Assembly: GCF_028826105.1 (NCBI RefSeq)
Contig: NZ_JAQGPL010000001.1
Location: forward strand, 5,401,501 to 5,465,500
Source: Paenibacillus humicola
GTDB lineage: Bacteria; Bacillota; Bacilli; Paenibacillales; Paenibacillaceae
Direction of reading: 5' to 3'
Length of the DNA stretch: 64,000 nucleotides
Both the position numbers and the translations under genes were made by a program. The notes below the pieces were generated by a model that saw nothing but the letters and a program-made list of their open reading frames with translations, made no database searches and had not been told where the DNA came from. Positions 42,523 through 50,032 of the stretch are shown in pieces. How positions within the stretch are numbered: position 1 is the first letter of the stretch; each line of letters starts with the position of its first letter.

Positions 42523-44705
42523 GCGGCCGGCGGTTTGTACGGGGGCGGTGCTGTCGGGATTGTTCGTACATCCCGGTTCGAGAAGCTTGCCGCATCCGTC
42601 CCCGTGATGTCCTTGATCGGGTTATCGCCCGGCGAATAGGAAAGCTTGACGATTTGCCCGGCGGCGACGGCGCTTTGCAAATCAAGCGTCGCCATCATTC
42701 CGCTTACCGCGACGCGGGTCACCGCCCGGGAGGCTCCGTTGACCGTCGCATAGAAGTTGGCATTCGCCGGCACAGATCCCGCATCCAAAAGCTCGTTATA
42801 GGTAAGCGCGATTTTGGAAGAGCCGAGCAGCTCGGCCTTGGTTAATACGGGAGCTCCGGGCAGCGATACGGCCGTTTTAAACGTCCATTGATATTGGTTC
42901 AATATCCCGTCAAACTTGTTCCCCGCGACATCGGACACCGTTCCGTAAGCCATTTCCACGTAATAGTCCGTGCCGGCAGCCAGCGTACCATTGACGGAAA
43001 TCAGCAGCTGCCGGTCGTTGTTCGGGTCAACCGACAGCGTCGCTGTCAATGCCGGTTTGTCCGTTCCGGTAAGCGGCTTTACTTTAACGCCGGCCGGATT
43101 GACGATTTGAACGGCTTCGCTGAACAGCATCCGCAGCGTAACGCCCGATATGCCTGTATTTTGCGCATCGTCCTGCGGCGTCAAAGCCAGGATCGAGGGC
43201 TTTGTATTGTCCTGCGTAACCGTAAACGTCCATTGGCCGTCCGGCGTCCCCGGAAAGTTATTGCCGTTTGCATCGCGAAACGCCTGGCTTCCGATTGTCA
43301 CTTCGTACTTCGTGTTGCCGGCCAGCTTCGTTCCGGTATCTTTGACGGTGATCGTTGTCGTTCCGCCGCCGCTTACTTTATTCGAGGTTACCGGAATGCT
43401 TGCGGCTGCAGAACCGTTCGGAACCGTCTTGACGACGATGTTTCCCAGTCCCGGATATACCGGTTCGCTGAAGGTCATCTCCAGGTCGAGACTGTCCGCC
43501 GATTGCGTATCGGACGGTTTCCGGTCCATCATCGCCGGCGGCGACGTATCGCTCCCTGCGCCTGTTGTAAAATTCCAAGTCGTTGCATCCGTAATCCCTT
43601 CGTAAAGCGCAGCGGGGTCGTCCGTGCTCCTGAAGGCACCGACGTCGATCAGAACGTAATAGCCGGTATTAGGCAGCAATCCGTTCGGCGTCAAGGTTAC
43701 TTTATTGCCCGAAACCGATACATCGGACGTACCGACCGTTAGCACGTCCGCATCGGCATTATCCGCAATCTTCTTGATGAGAATGGTGCCGGTGCCGGGG
43801 GATATGTTAATCGGAAACGTCATCACCAGCTTGGCCGATACGGAGACGCCATTCGCGTTGTCCGCCGGATTCAAGGCCGGCTTCCCAAGCGGCGGCGGCA
43901 GAGTGGTAAAGCTCCAATCTCCGCTCGCCACACCGGCGAAATCGTTACCAGCCCCATCCTTAAAGCTGCCCGCTGGCATGGTGATCCGATAGGAGGAATT
44001 GCCCTGCAGACCGTTCGGCGGCGTAATGACAATCGTCCTGGTTCCGCTTCCCGTGACAGCGGACGAAACGGCGCCGATGCTCTGGCTGTCCGAGGGCTGA
44101 TTGACATTCGTAATCGTGATATCGCCCGATGCCGCGTATACGGGCTCGTTAAACGTCATCTTGAGCGATGTCCCGATGCTCCCCGTTCCGCCGTCTGCGG
44201 GCATTTTGTCCGACAGTATAGGCGGTTCCGTATCCGGAGCGGCCACCGTCGTGAAATTCCAACCCGTCGTATCGGAAATGCCCGTAAAAACCGCACGGTT
44301 GCTTTCATTGACCAGCGCGCCCGAATCGATCGTAACATAGTAACCCGTGCCCGCGTCGAAGCTGCCGGCCGGCGTTATCGTGACCACGTTATGACTGGAC
44401 GGATTGATGGCGACGCGCGAATCCGTGGCGACCGTATACGTCTCGAATACGGAATTGTCGCGGAGCCTCTTGATCGAAATCGAAGCCGGACCGCTGCCCT
44501 TGGCGACATTTTCGTCGAAGGTGAGGACAAGCTGCGATTGTAAAGGCACGTTCGCCGAACCGGAGGAAGGCGATTTGCCCAGCACGACCGGACCGCCCGC
44601 CGCGGCTTCCACCCGCTTCGCACCGAATCCGCCGAGTCCGACTTGAAGGACCAGCCCTAACGCCAGTACAATATGCATCCATCTTGATCGAAACAAAAGA
44701 TCCAC
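42519..44705 (-). CDS. Surface protein with Big_5/SwmB-type Ig repeats, N-terminal part of a frameshifted SLH gene
   Basis: 728-codon frame with signal peptide (MHIVLALGLVLQVGLGGFGA ... VEAA). Four to five Big_5-type Ig repeats follow, each with a PADG/PSDT opening, a LxMTFNEPVY strand and a WNFTT/WSFTT/WTFTV closing motif (for instance SGDWSFTTLPPPLGKPALNP). The final repeat is SwmB-like and stops at an abrupt, proline-rich tail (TIPTAPPPYKPPAA) that is the result of a frameshift near 42564. Without the C-terminal SLH domains encoded downstream it could not anchor. The start is uncertain: GTG 44705 is tight to GGGGAG, TTG 44696 has a better spacing. Confidence 0.75.
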   Translation of the reverse strand: MDLLFRSRWMHIVLALGLVLQVGLGGFGAKRVEAAAGGPVVLGKSPSSGSANVPLQSQLVLTFDENVAKGSGPASISIKRLRDNSVFETYTVATDSRVAINPSSHNVVTITPAGSFDAGTGYYVTIDSGALVNESNRAVFTGISDTTGWNFTTVAAPDTEPPILSDKMPADGGTGSIGTSLKMTFNEPVYAASGDITITNVNQPSDSQSIGAVSSAVTGSGTRTIVITPPNGLQGNSSYRITMPAGSFKDGAGNDFAGVASGDWSFTTLPPPLGKPALNPADNANGVSVSAKLVMTFPINISPGTGTILIKKIADNADADVLTVGTSDVSVSGNKVTLTPNGLLPNTGYYVLIDVGAFRSTDDPAALYEGITDATTWNFTTGAGSDTSPPAMMDRKPSDTQSADSLDLEMTFSEPVYPGLGNIVVKTVPNGSAAASIPVTSNKVSGGGTTTITVKDTGTKLAGNTKYEVTIGSQAFRDANGNNFPGTPDGQWTFTVTQDNTKPSILALTPQDDAQNTGISGVTLRMLFSEAVQIVNPAGVKVKPLTGTDKPALTATLSVDPNNDRQLLISVNGTLAAGTDYYVEMAYGTVSDVAGNKFDGILNQYQWTFKTAVSLPGAPVLTKAELLGSSKIALTYNELLDAGSVPANANFYATVNGASRAVTRVAVSGMMATLDLQSAVAAGQIVKLSYSPGDNPIKDITGTDAASFSNRDVRTIPTAPPPYKPPAA

Positions 44706-44852
44706 TCCCCGGTAAAGAACTCGTTACCTTTTTGTCGGTCATCCTTATCCGGAAATGAAGACTTGAAGAAGAAACGGCTGACACCGTCCTTTGGCTGTGG
44801 AACACGGTTTACCCCCTAGGCCGATCGCGAAAGCAAGCTTACCTGTAGACGC

Positions 44853-44885
44853 AAAAAAAGCCGTTCCCCGCAAAGGGAACGGCTT
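44853..44885 (-). terminator. Intrinsic terminator of metK
   Basis: Minus-strand AAGCCGTTCCC, five-base loop, GGGGAACGGCTT followed by seven T, 25 bases after the metK stop. Confidence 0.9.
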
Positions 44886-44910
44886 CGAACGAAAATCGTG
44901 AACAAAAGGG

Positions 44911-46113
44911 TTAGTTGGAAGCGTCGGCTTTCAGTTGGTCCGCCTTGTCTACGCGCTCCCAAGGAAGGTCGATGTCCGTGCGGCCAAAGTGACCGTATGC
45001 AGCGGTTTTGCTGTAAATCGGCCGGCGCAAATCGAGCATCTTAATGATGCCTGCGGGACGAAGATCGAAATTTTTCTTAATGACGTCGACCAGCTTTTCT
45101 TCGGACACCTTGCCGGTGCCGTAGGTGTCGACGCTGATCGAAACCGGATTCGCAACGCCGATCGCATACGCGAGCTGAATCTCGCATTTATCGGCTAAAC
45201 CGGCGGCGACGATATTTTTCGCCACGTAACGAGCGGCATAAGCTGCCGAACGGTCGACCTTCGTCGGATCCTTCCCCGAAAATGCGCCGCCGCCATGGCG
45301 GGCATATCCGCCGTACGTGTCGACGATAATTTTGCGCCCGGTCAAACCGGCATCGCCCTGCGGGCCGCCGATCACGAAGCGCCCGGTCGGGTTAATGAAA
45401 AATTTCGTGTCCTGATCGAGCCATTCCGTCGGAACGACCGGTTTAATGACGTGCTCACGGATGTCCGTCTGGATTTGTTCCAGCGTGACTTCTTCCGCAT
45501 GCTGGGTAGAAACAACGATCGTATCGACACGTGTCGGTTTGCCGTCGATATACTCGATCGTAACCTGCGTTTTGCCGTCGGGCCGCAAATATTCAAGCTT
45601 GCCGTTCTTGCGGACCTCGGATAAACGGCGGGCGATCCGGTGCGACAATGCGATCGGGAGCGGCATCAGCTCCGGCGTTTCGTTGGTGGCAAATCCGAAC
45701 ATTAAACCTTGGTCTCCGGCGCCGATATCTTCATTTTCCTGCTGCACATCTTTACCCTCGCGCGATTCGATAGCGGCATTGACGCCCTGCGCAATATCGG
45801 CCGACTGCTCGTTCAACGAGGTCAGCACGGCGCACGTGCTCGAATCGAAGCCGTACTTCGCCCGGGTATAGCCGATATCTTTAATGGTGCGGCGCACGAT
45901 GGCCGGGATATCCACATAATCCGCGCGGCTGCTGATCTCCCCGATCACCAGTACGAGACCCGTCGCCACGGAAACCTCGCAGGCGACGCGCGCATACGGA
46001 TCGACCTCCAAAAAGGCATCCAGCACCGCATCCGAAATTTGGTCGCAAATTTTATCGGGGTGTCCTTCGGTAACGGACTCCGACGTGAATAAATGACGTC
46101 CTTTAAGCGACAT
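44911..46113 (-). CDS. metK: S-adenosylmethionine synthetase
   Basis: Makes SAM from ATP and methionine. The 400 residues include the start [20 protein letters not shown], the [20 protein letters not shown] loop near 120, [20 protein letters not shown] near 245 and [20 protein letters not shown] near 268, all invariant family motifs. The ATG at 46113 is chosen for family agreement and GGGAGG upstream. Searched for an S-box riboswitch upstream but found none; a terminator of the preceding spore gene lies at 46232-46264. Placed among surface-protein genes without an obvious functional link. Confidence 0.97.
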   Translation of the reverse strand: MSLKGRHLFTSESVTEGHPDKICDQISDAVLDAFLEVDPYARVACEVSVATGLVLVIGEISSRADYVDIPAIVRRTIKDIGYTRAKYGFDSSTCAVLTSLNEQSADIAQGVNAAIESREGKDVQQENEDIGAGDQGLMFGFATNETPELMPLPIALSHRIARRLSEVRKNGKLEYLRPDGKTQVTIEYIDGKPTRVDTIVVSTQHAEEVTLEQIQTDIREHVIKPVVPTEWLDQDTKFFINPTGRFVIGGPQGDAGLTGRKIIVDTYGGYARHGGGAFSGKDPTKVDRSAAYAARYVAKNIVAAGLADKCEIQLAYAIGVANPVSISVDTYGTGKVSEEKLVDVIKKNFDLRPAGIIKMLDLRRPIYSKTAAYGHFGRTDIDLPWERVDKADQLKADASN

Positions 46114-46231
46114 CTGTTTCTCAACCTCCCACGAACTAAAAAATAACGGTAAGTATAAGGGATAAAACACACCGGAAAATCACAATCTAAAGCCGGCGCA
46201 TCTTGGATCTAACGTTTGACGTTTCGATACC

Positions 46232-46264
46232 AAAAAATGAACCTTTCCCATGAATGGAAAAGGT
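46232..46264 (-). terminator. Intrinsic terminator after the SASP gene
   Basis: Minus-strand ACCTTTTCC, six-base loop, GGGAAAGGT followed by TCATTTTTT. Confidence 0.75.
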
Positions 46265-46323
46265 CTTGAGTGAACTCTCTAAAACAGTATGATACCGAAT
46301 CTGTCGCTTTGTGTCAATTGGTA

Positions 46324-46590
46324 TTATAGCCCTTTAAGCGTCTGTTCGGCTTGCTGGATGAGCCTGCGCGTAATGGATCCGCCGACGGAGCCGGCTTCCC
46401 GAGTAGCTACGCTGGACCAATTGACGCCCGTTACCGAATGCACCGTTCCGAGCTCGCCTGCAAATTCGACTTGAACGTCGGTAGGATAGGCTGCAGTCAG
46501 CCCGAGCTCCGCTGCAATTTCGTATTTCATTTGCTCCAGCGCCTGCTTACACTGCGGTACGACGATTGTGTTCGATGACCTTCTTGCCAC
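46324..46590 (-). CDS. Alpha/beta-type small acid-soluble spore protein
   Basis: Coats and protects spore DNA. The 88 residues contain both family motifs: KYEIAAELGL near residue 22 with the GPR-type cleavage region, and GSVGGSITRRLIQQAEQTL at the C-terminus. Expression is expected in the forespore, though no convincing sigma-G promoter was recognised. GTG start at 46590 with GGAGGTG eight bases upstream. This is direct evidence that the organism forms endospores. Confidence 0.93.
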   Translation of the reverse strand: MARRSSNTIVVPQCKQALEQMKYEIAAELGLTAAYPTDVQVEFAGELGTVHSVTGVNWSSVATREAGSVGGSITRRLIQQAEQTLKGL

Positions 46591-46677
46591 CGTTATGCAC
46601 CTCCATTCGGAAAGTACATATAGCTTGCGTAAGCAGGGCTGTTTCGACGCGGATAAGTTGTTGGGTATAGGTGCAAA

Positions 46678-47181
46678 TTATGACTTCGATTCCTGTGCCT
46701 GAAGGACATAACCGCCCCGGACCATTACGGTAATCGTTCCGGAAAATCCGGATGCGGCCGTAACTCCACGTCCGTCTCTTGGGAATACCAGCAAATGATT
46801 CTTATCGACCGGCGTTCCGTTCGTGATATCTTTTCCCGATGTGACATCGGCGATACCGCTCGCGTCGCTGCTGTACGCAGCCGCCTTGCCGGTACGGACG
46901 ATAAATTCGGCGCCCGCTTTGCCGATCAGAATTTGTCCGTTCTTCACATTCACGATTTTGACGGACGTCGTATCTCCCGTTTGCACCGGTGTCTGTCCGT
47001 TCGAACCGCCTTGGAGCGAAGCGATTTTCTGATCGACATAGCTTTTTGTGACGACGGGGTCGTCCACCGAACCGGGCGCCGCTGCATTATCCTCCGCGTC
47101 CGAAGTCAGTCGAGTGCCAAACCATATTCCGATTGCAAGCACCGCCACGGACACTGCAATTCGGGTCGCAAATTTCGCCAA
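46678..47181 (-). CDS. Unrecognised single-membrane-span protein
   Basis: A 167-residue protein with one N-terminal transmembrane helix (about 6-24, RIAVSVAVLAIGIWFGTRL) and an outer part with a VVTKSYVDQKIASLQGGSNG linker and a beta-rich domain (VKIVNVKNGQILIGKAGAEF, IVRTGKAAAYSSDASGIADV). The start at TTG 47181 is chosen because AAAGGGG lies eight bases upstream; a GTG at 47205 has no ribosome site. The function is unknown. Placed directly downstream of the large repeat protein, it could act with it at the surface. Confidence 0.65.
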   Translation of the reverse strand: MAKFATRIAVSVAVLAIGIWFGTRLTSDAEDNAAAPGSVDDPVVTKSYVDQKIASLQGGSNGQTPVQTGDTTSVKIVNVKNGQILIGKAGAEFIVRTGKAAAYSSDASGIADVTSGKDITNGTPVDKNHLLVFPRDGRGVTAASGFSGTITVMVRGGYVLQAQESKS

Positions 47182-47249
47182 ATCTGTTTCCCCTTTCTCT
47201 AGCACATAGCTCTATCCTACTAGATTTTGGGTTCGATCGTAACTCTTTT

Positions 47250-49853
47250 TTACGGAGTAAGCGTAAACCACTTCAGATCGCGTGATGCGACGAGCAATTT
47301 GGCATCGCCGTACACATCGTAAATGTTCAATTTGTACGTCTGGTACGTATGAATTTTCTGGTCAAGATTGCTGTCGTCAAAATTAACGGCCCCGTCCTGC
47401 TGGCTGCCTTCGATCAGCACCGGCTGGTTCGCATTCGAATCGTCCGCATTTACCAAGCTCACGTTCGAGGTATATTCCGTCTGAGAATCTTGATCGATAA
47501 TTTCAAATTCCAGCTGATGCGTACCCGCTACATAATCATACGAATCGTCGCGCGTCAAATCGTAATCAAAGGATAGCTTCGCCCCGCTCACGATCGTTTC
47601 ACCCGTCGCATTCAAAGATAAATAGAAATTCCTGAGCGATACCGTATCTTGTCCGATTTTCAAATTGGTGAACGAATCGGCCGGATTCACGACATTTGCG
47701 CTGGCCGCATAGGCAATCGGATCGACGATGATTTTGTCGACGGTCGCACCGCTGCTGCCTGTGCCGCTTCCGCTTCCGCCGCTGTTTCCACCACTGCCGC
47801 CGCTGCCACTTCCGCTTGAAGAAGAATCTTGAGCCGGCGGCGTGGAACCGGAATCAATGGCCCGTCCAACATACAGCTGATAGTTATCGGTATCGAAGCT
47901 TTTGGTCAGCTGGCCCCAAGCCGTAATGAGAACTTTGCCCCCGGACGACACTTTATCGGAAACGGTCGAAACCGCAATGGGGACGATAACACCGTTCTTA
48001 TCTTTTACGTATGCACCTAAATCCGTCAGCTCGGAAGAACGCGCTTCTTCATTGGTCGCTTCAAATTCCGAGAAGAAATAACGATTATCTTTGTCACCTG
48101 TATAAATGGCCGAATTGACCAATTTAACGCTTGTCCGATGTCCGATGCTTTGAATGTCGTACTGCTGATCGGTTTGGTAAACCGGAACGGTGCTTAGATT
48201 TTGGCTGCTGAATTGGTAAAGCGTTTTGCTGGTCTTATCATCGACAGGCGCGGTCAATACAAATTTGACATTATCGACCGATGTCGTATAAGGGATTTTC
48301 GTATACACGACGAAGCCGTAAGTGCCTTTGGGATCGATATTCAATTGGTCGTCGAGAGCGCTCGCATTCGTATCTCCATTCACCTTAACGCCGTTAATCA
48401 TGAAATAACCGCTAAGGTTCGGTGTTGCGACCGACGAATTGCTCTTATTCGTTACATCGAGTTCAGCTACAAGCATATCGCTGTCCGAAAGCGGAGAACG
48501 CTGAATGGATTTAAGCGTAACGGAATAATCGTCGTCATACGTGTAGGAGCTGCCGATGGCTCCCGGTTTGGTGGTGCCCGACAATTTATAGGTTCCCAGT
48601 ACATAGCTGCTGTCCGTATCCGTTTTGGATTTTCGGACAATTAATTGAGCGGAAGTGGCATCAATCGCCGCATTGATTTGACCGGTGAGACTGATCGTGG
48701 TGTCGATTTTCGGAAGCAGCGTAGCTCCATCCTCTTTCGTATAGGTAAGCGGGTACTCCGCGCCATCCTTGGTCCGAATCGAAAAATCCAGATCCGGCAT
48801 GGCGATGGAAGACGTACTCGTATTGGTCAGGTCAAAATTCATCGTCACGTCTGATTGATCGCCGTTGACATTAATAAAAGCTGTTCCGGCACTCGTCGAA
48901 ACGGTTGTGCCATCGATATAGACCATACGCTGCTCCCCGACGCCTGCAGAATTAACCGGCTTTAATGCAGGTACTGCAAACGATCCGTTAGCCAATGATA
49001 CTTTATTTGTATCATCCTTTGAAAACACAACAAGAGCAGCCGGTTTACCCAACACAGCGGTAGGGATAACGGAATGAACCGTAACGATTTTACGCTGATA
49101 CGGCTGCAAAGTCATGCCCGTCAAGGAAGAGGAACTGACATCGTAAACGGAATAACTGTCGGTCTGAAGCGCAAAATTAAGCGTACTTAAATCGATACTG
49201 CTTGAACCCACATTTTCAAGGAGAAAACTGATCGTGACATACCCGTTCGTATCGTCTTGCGTGACAATGTACTGCTTAAGCGCGCCTTTGATTTTGCTGT
49301 TGCCAATAATCATCGTGTAAGGTTGAAAAGCCGCTACTTTTTCCGAAGAATTCGTTGGAAATTTAATCGTGCCCAAATTTCGCTCGTAATTCGGCAGCGA
49401 GAAATCCCATTTCACAATTTGAAACGAAAGGTCCGTCGCCTTCGTCCCACTATCAATAACCGCATAATATTTCAAATTAACGGAAGATTTCGGCGCCACA
49501 GTGGTCGTATTGGAATCGGCACTAGAGATGCTCGATTTAAAGATTTTCCCGTTCTTCCCTTTGAGACGAATAAAATAATCAAGTAGATCCAGCTCGGTAG
49601 AGCTGTTGTTCACAACCGTAACTGTATAGGCAACCACTAAACCCTGACTCTGCATCAAGAGCTGTGCATCACGTACCTGTATGTAGCTGGATGCATTTAA
49701 TTTAACGATTTGGTTGGCAATCGTGCTGCTTTTGGCTTTCACTGCAGAAGCCGCCGAAACGCTCGGCAGATGGCCGCCGACAAGCGCGGGCTGCAGAAGC
49801 ATCGTGAACGCCGTTGCAGCGGTTAAACCATTTTTCAAAAGTTTTCGTTTCAC
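47250..49853 (-). CDS. Secreted protein with about five repeated beta-sandwich-like domains
   Basis: 867 residues, signal peptide MKRKLLKNGLTAATAFTMLL ending near SVSAASA (about 36). At least four, probably five, diverged repeats of about 110-140 residues follow, each with a V-x-[VF]-x-[LV]-x-N-x-S-[ST] strand and later a LxP-then-V/T-then IP-like segment: VVAYTVTVVNNSSTELDLLD, TISFLLENVGSSSIDLSTLN, VTMNFDLTNTSTSSIAMPDL, LVAELDVTNKSNSSVATPNL and a more diverged FFSEFEATNEEARSSELTDL. A Gly/Ser linker (about 680-715) separates a last domain. No enzyme motif, SLH or sortase signal was seen. GTG start with AGGAGG upstream. I do not recognise the family. Confidence 0.65.
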   Translation of the reverse strand: MKRKLLKNGLTAATAFTMLLQPALVGGHLPSVSAASAVKAKSSTIANQIVKLNASSYIQVRDAQLLMQSQGLVVAYTVTVVNNSSTELDLLDYFIRLKGKNGKIFKSSISSADSNTTTVAPKSSVNLKYYAVIDSGTKATDLSFQIVKWDFSLPNYERNLGTIKFPTNSSEKVAAFQPYTMIIGNSKIKGALKQYIVTQDDTNGYVTISFLLENVGSSSIDLSTLNFALQTDSYSVYDVSSSSLTGMTLQPYQRKIVTVHSVIPTAVLGKPAALVVFSKDDTNKVSLANGSFAVPALKPVNSAGVGEQRMVYIDGTTVSTSAGTAFINVNGDQSDVTMNFDLTNTSTSSIAMPDLDFSIRTKDGAEYPLTYTKEDGATLLPKIDTTISLTGQINAAIDATSAQLIVRKSKTDTDSSYVLGTYKLSGTTKPGAIGSSYTYDDDYSVTLKSIQRSPLSDSDMLVAELDVTNKSNSSVATPNLSGYFMINGVKVNGDTNASALDDQLNIDPKGTYGFVVYTKIPYTTSVDNVKFVLTAPVDDKTSKTLYQFSSQNLSTVPVYQTDQQYDIQSIGHRTSVKLVNSAIYTGDKDNRYFFSEFEATNEEARSSELTDLGAYVKDKNGVIVPIAVSTVSDKVSSGGKVLITAWGQLTKSFDTDNYQLYVGRAIDSGSTPPAQDSSSSGSGSGGSGGNSGGSGSGTGSSGATVDKIIVDPIAYAASANVVNPADSFTNLKIGQDTVSLRNFYLSLNATGETIVSGAKLSFDYDLTRDDSYDYVAGTHQLEFEIIDQDSQTEYTSNVSLVNADDSNANQPVLIEGSQQDGAVNFDDSNLDQKIHTYQTYKLNIYDVYGDAKLLVASRDLKWFTLTP

Positions 49854-49960
49854 CTGTACTCCTCCTGTCGGTATTCTACCTAGTTAGACGTTTCATCAAC
49901 AGGTCTTGTTTCGGTATTTAAGAAAATTTCATATTTATTAATAGAAGGATTTCGAAAGTA

Positions 49961-50002
49961 AAAATAAGGCCAGTTACAAAAGATAAACTTTTGTAACTGG
50001 CC
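49961..50002 (-). terminator. Strong terminator after the S-layer gene
   Basis: Perfect 15-bp stem GGCCAGTTACAAAAG / CTTTTGTAACTGGCC with a five-base loop, followed on the minus strand by TTATTTTT. It lies about 30 bases after the S-layer stop. Its high stability fits a very abundant mRNA. Confidence 0.9.
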
Positions 50003-50032
50003 TTTTGTAACTTGCTGGTGTTTACGGCTCTA

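Noticed and set aside
46113..46323. SAM (S-box) riboswitch upstream of metK
   Set aside because: Looked for the conserved S-box elements and found none; the only strong stem there is the terminator of the spore-protein gene.
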